Positions 41,338-41,380 of a stretch of DNA of 41,380 nt are shown piece by piece. Source of the DNA: CAYOOT01 sp964405665 (lineage in GTDB: Bacteria > Bdellovibrionota_C > UBA2361 > SZUA-149 > CAZDWZ01); assembly GCA_964405665.1 (NCBI GenBank), contig CAYOOT010000017.1, forward strand, positions 1 through 41,380. The letters run 5' to 3'. The first letter of the stretch is position 1; every line of letters begins with the position of its first letter. The notes beneath the pieces are model-generated. The model did not search any database, was not told the DNA's origin, and saw only the letters and a program-made list of their open reading frames with translations. The translations under genes were made by a program, and so were the position numbers.

Positions 41338-41380
41338 TTAATTGTTTAGAACAGCTTCAACATCATTAATTCCAAACTGC
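41338..41380 (-). CDS. C-terminus of an unidentified protein (partial)
   Basis: A minus-strand frame enters from beyond the window end and closes with TAA at 41338-41340. The visible residues are QFGINDVEAVLNN. It is too short for identification. It reads in the same direction as the E1-TusA gene, with about 125 nt and two palindromes between, so it may or may not be in the same operon. Confidence 0.45.
   Translation of the reverse strand, partial: QFGINDVEAVLNN

Overview
The window reads as chromosomal DNA of a low-G+C, Gram-negative bacterium. The evidence is a nearly complete type II secretion system (T2SS) with outer-membrane secretin, signal-peptide proteins, an acetyl-CoA carboxylase pair, and a standard genetic code. 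The T2SS with GspN and a PDZ-type GspC, the low G+C, the many REP-like palindromes and the Cys-rich proteins common in uncultivated lineages would fit a 'deltaproteobacterial-type' candidate lineage (for example UBA10199- or Bdellovibrionota-like). That placement is inference, because no rRNA or phylogenetic marker was tested.

Layout. (1) 26-4390, minus strand: rpmG, accB, accC, a DUF1573 exported protein and a membrane-anchored J-domain protein, probably one transcription unit from a promoter at 4359-4387. (2) 4477-7370: a palindromic repeat, recR, dnaX, the SRP 4.5S RNA gene (minus strand, just upstream of dnaX) and tRNA-Ser(GGA) on the plus strand. (3) 7441-10980: a tight four-gene operon of NodU/CmcH-type carbamoyltransferase, SxtJ-like protein, a 50-aa DUF5989-like protein and an SGNH hydrolase. 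(4) 11057-13928: a Cys-rich zinc-ribbon protein and an orphan LivK-type binding protein. (5) 14081-17684: a membrane protein resembling a glycosyltransferase C-terminus, two SDR oxidoreductases and an aquaporin-like channel. (6) 17710-20701: a rhodanese membrane protein, a CoA-disulfide-reductase/rhodanese fusion and a TrmB-type regulator, which together look like a persulfide/sulfide handling unit. (7) 20789-24528: a second LivK-type protein, an Lrp/AsnC regulator and a second Cys-rich protein, so the binding-protein plus Cys-rich pair occurs twice. (8) 24535-26021: HD-domain protein, DoxX-like protein and a small exported protein. (9) 26121-39730, minus strand: gspC-D-E-F-G-H-I-J, then an oppositely oriented unknown gene with a REP pair where gspK is expected, then gspL-M-N. 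(10) 39800-41380: an E1-like (ThiF/MoeB) enzyme fused to a TusA domain, overlapping a short degenerate E1-like partner, and the end of one more gene.

How the genes work together. The secretion genes form one machine, with the prepilin peptidase and gspK not in the window. The carbamoyltransferase cassette probably modifies a glycan or secondary product. The last operon is the most novel-looking part: a split E1 in which the catalytic chain lacks the N-terminal arginine motif and the small partner carries it, joined to a TusA sulfur-transfer domain.

Interspersed palindromes are abundant. One family of exactly 70 bp occurs four times, always in the same orientation, with different but self-complementary inner stems. 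It brackets the tRNA gene, supplies stop codons to two genes and the ribosome binding site of a third. Other REP-like families sit at 26-54, 4477-4549, 14081-14177, 26029-26074, 29177-29321, 33252-33296 and 41306-41326. No CRISPR array, insertion sequence, phage gene or rRNA was seen.
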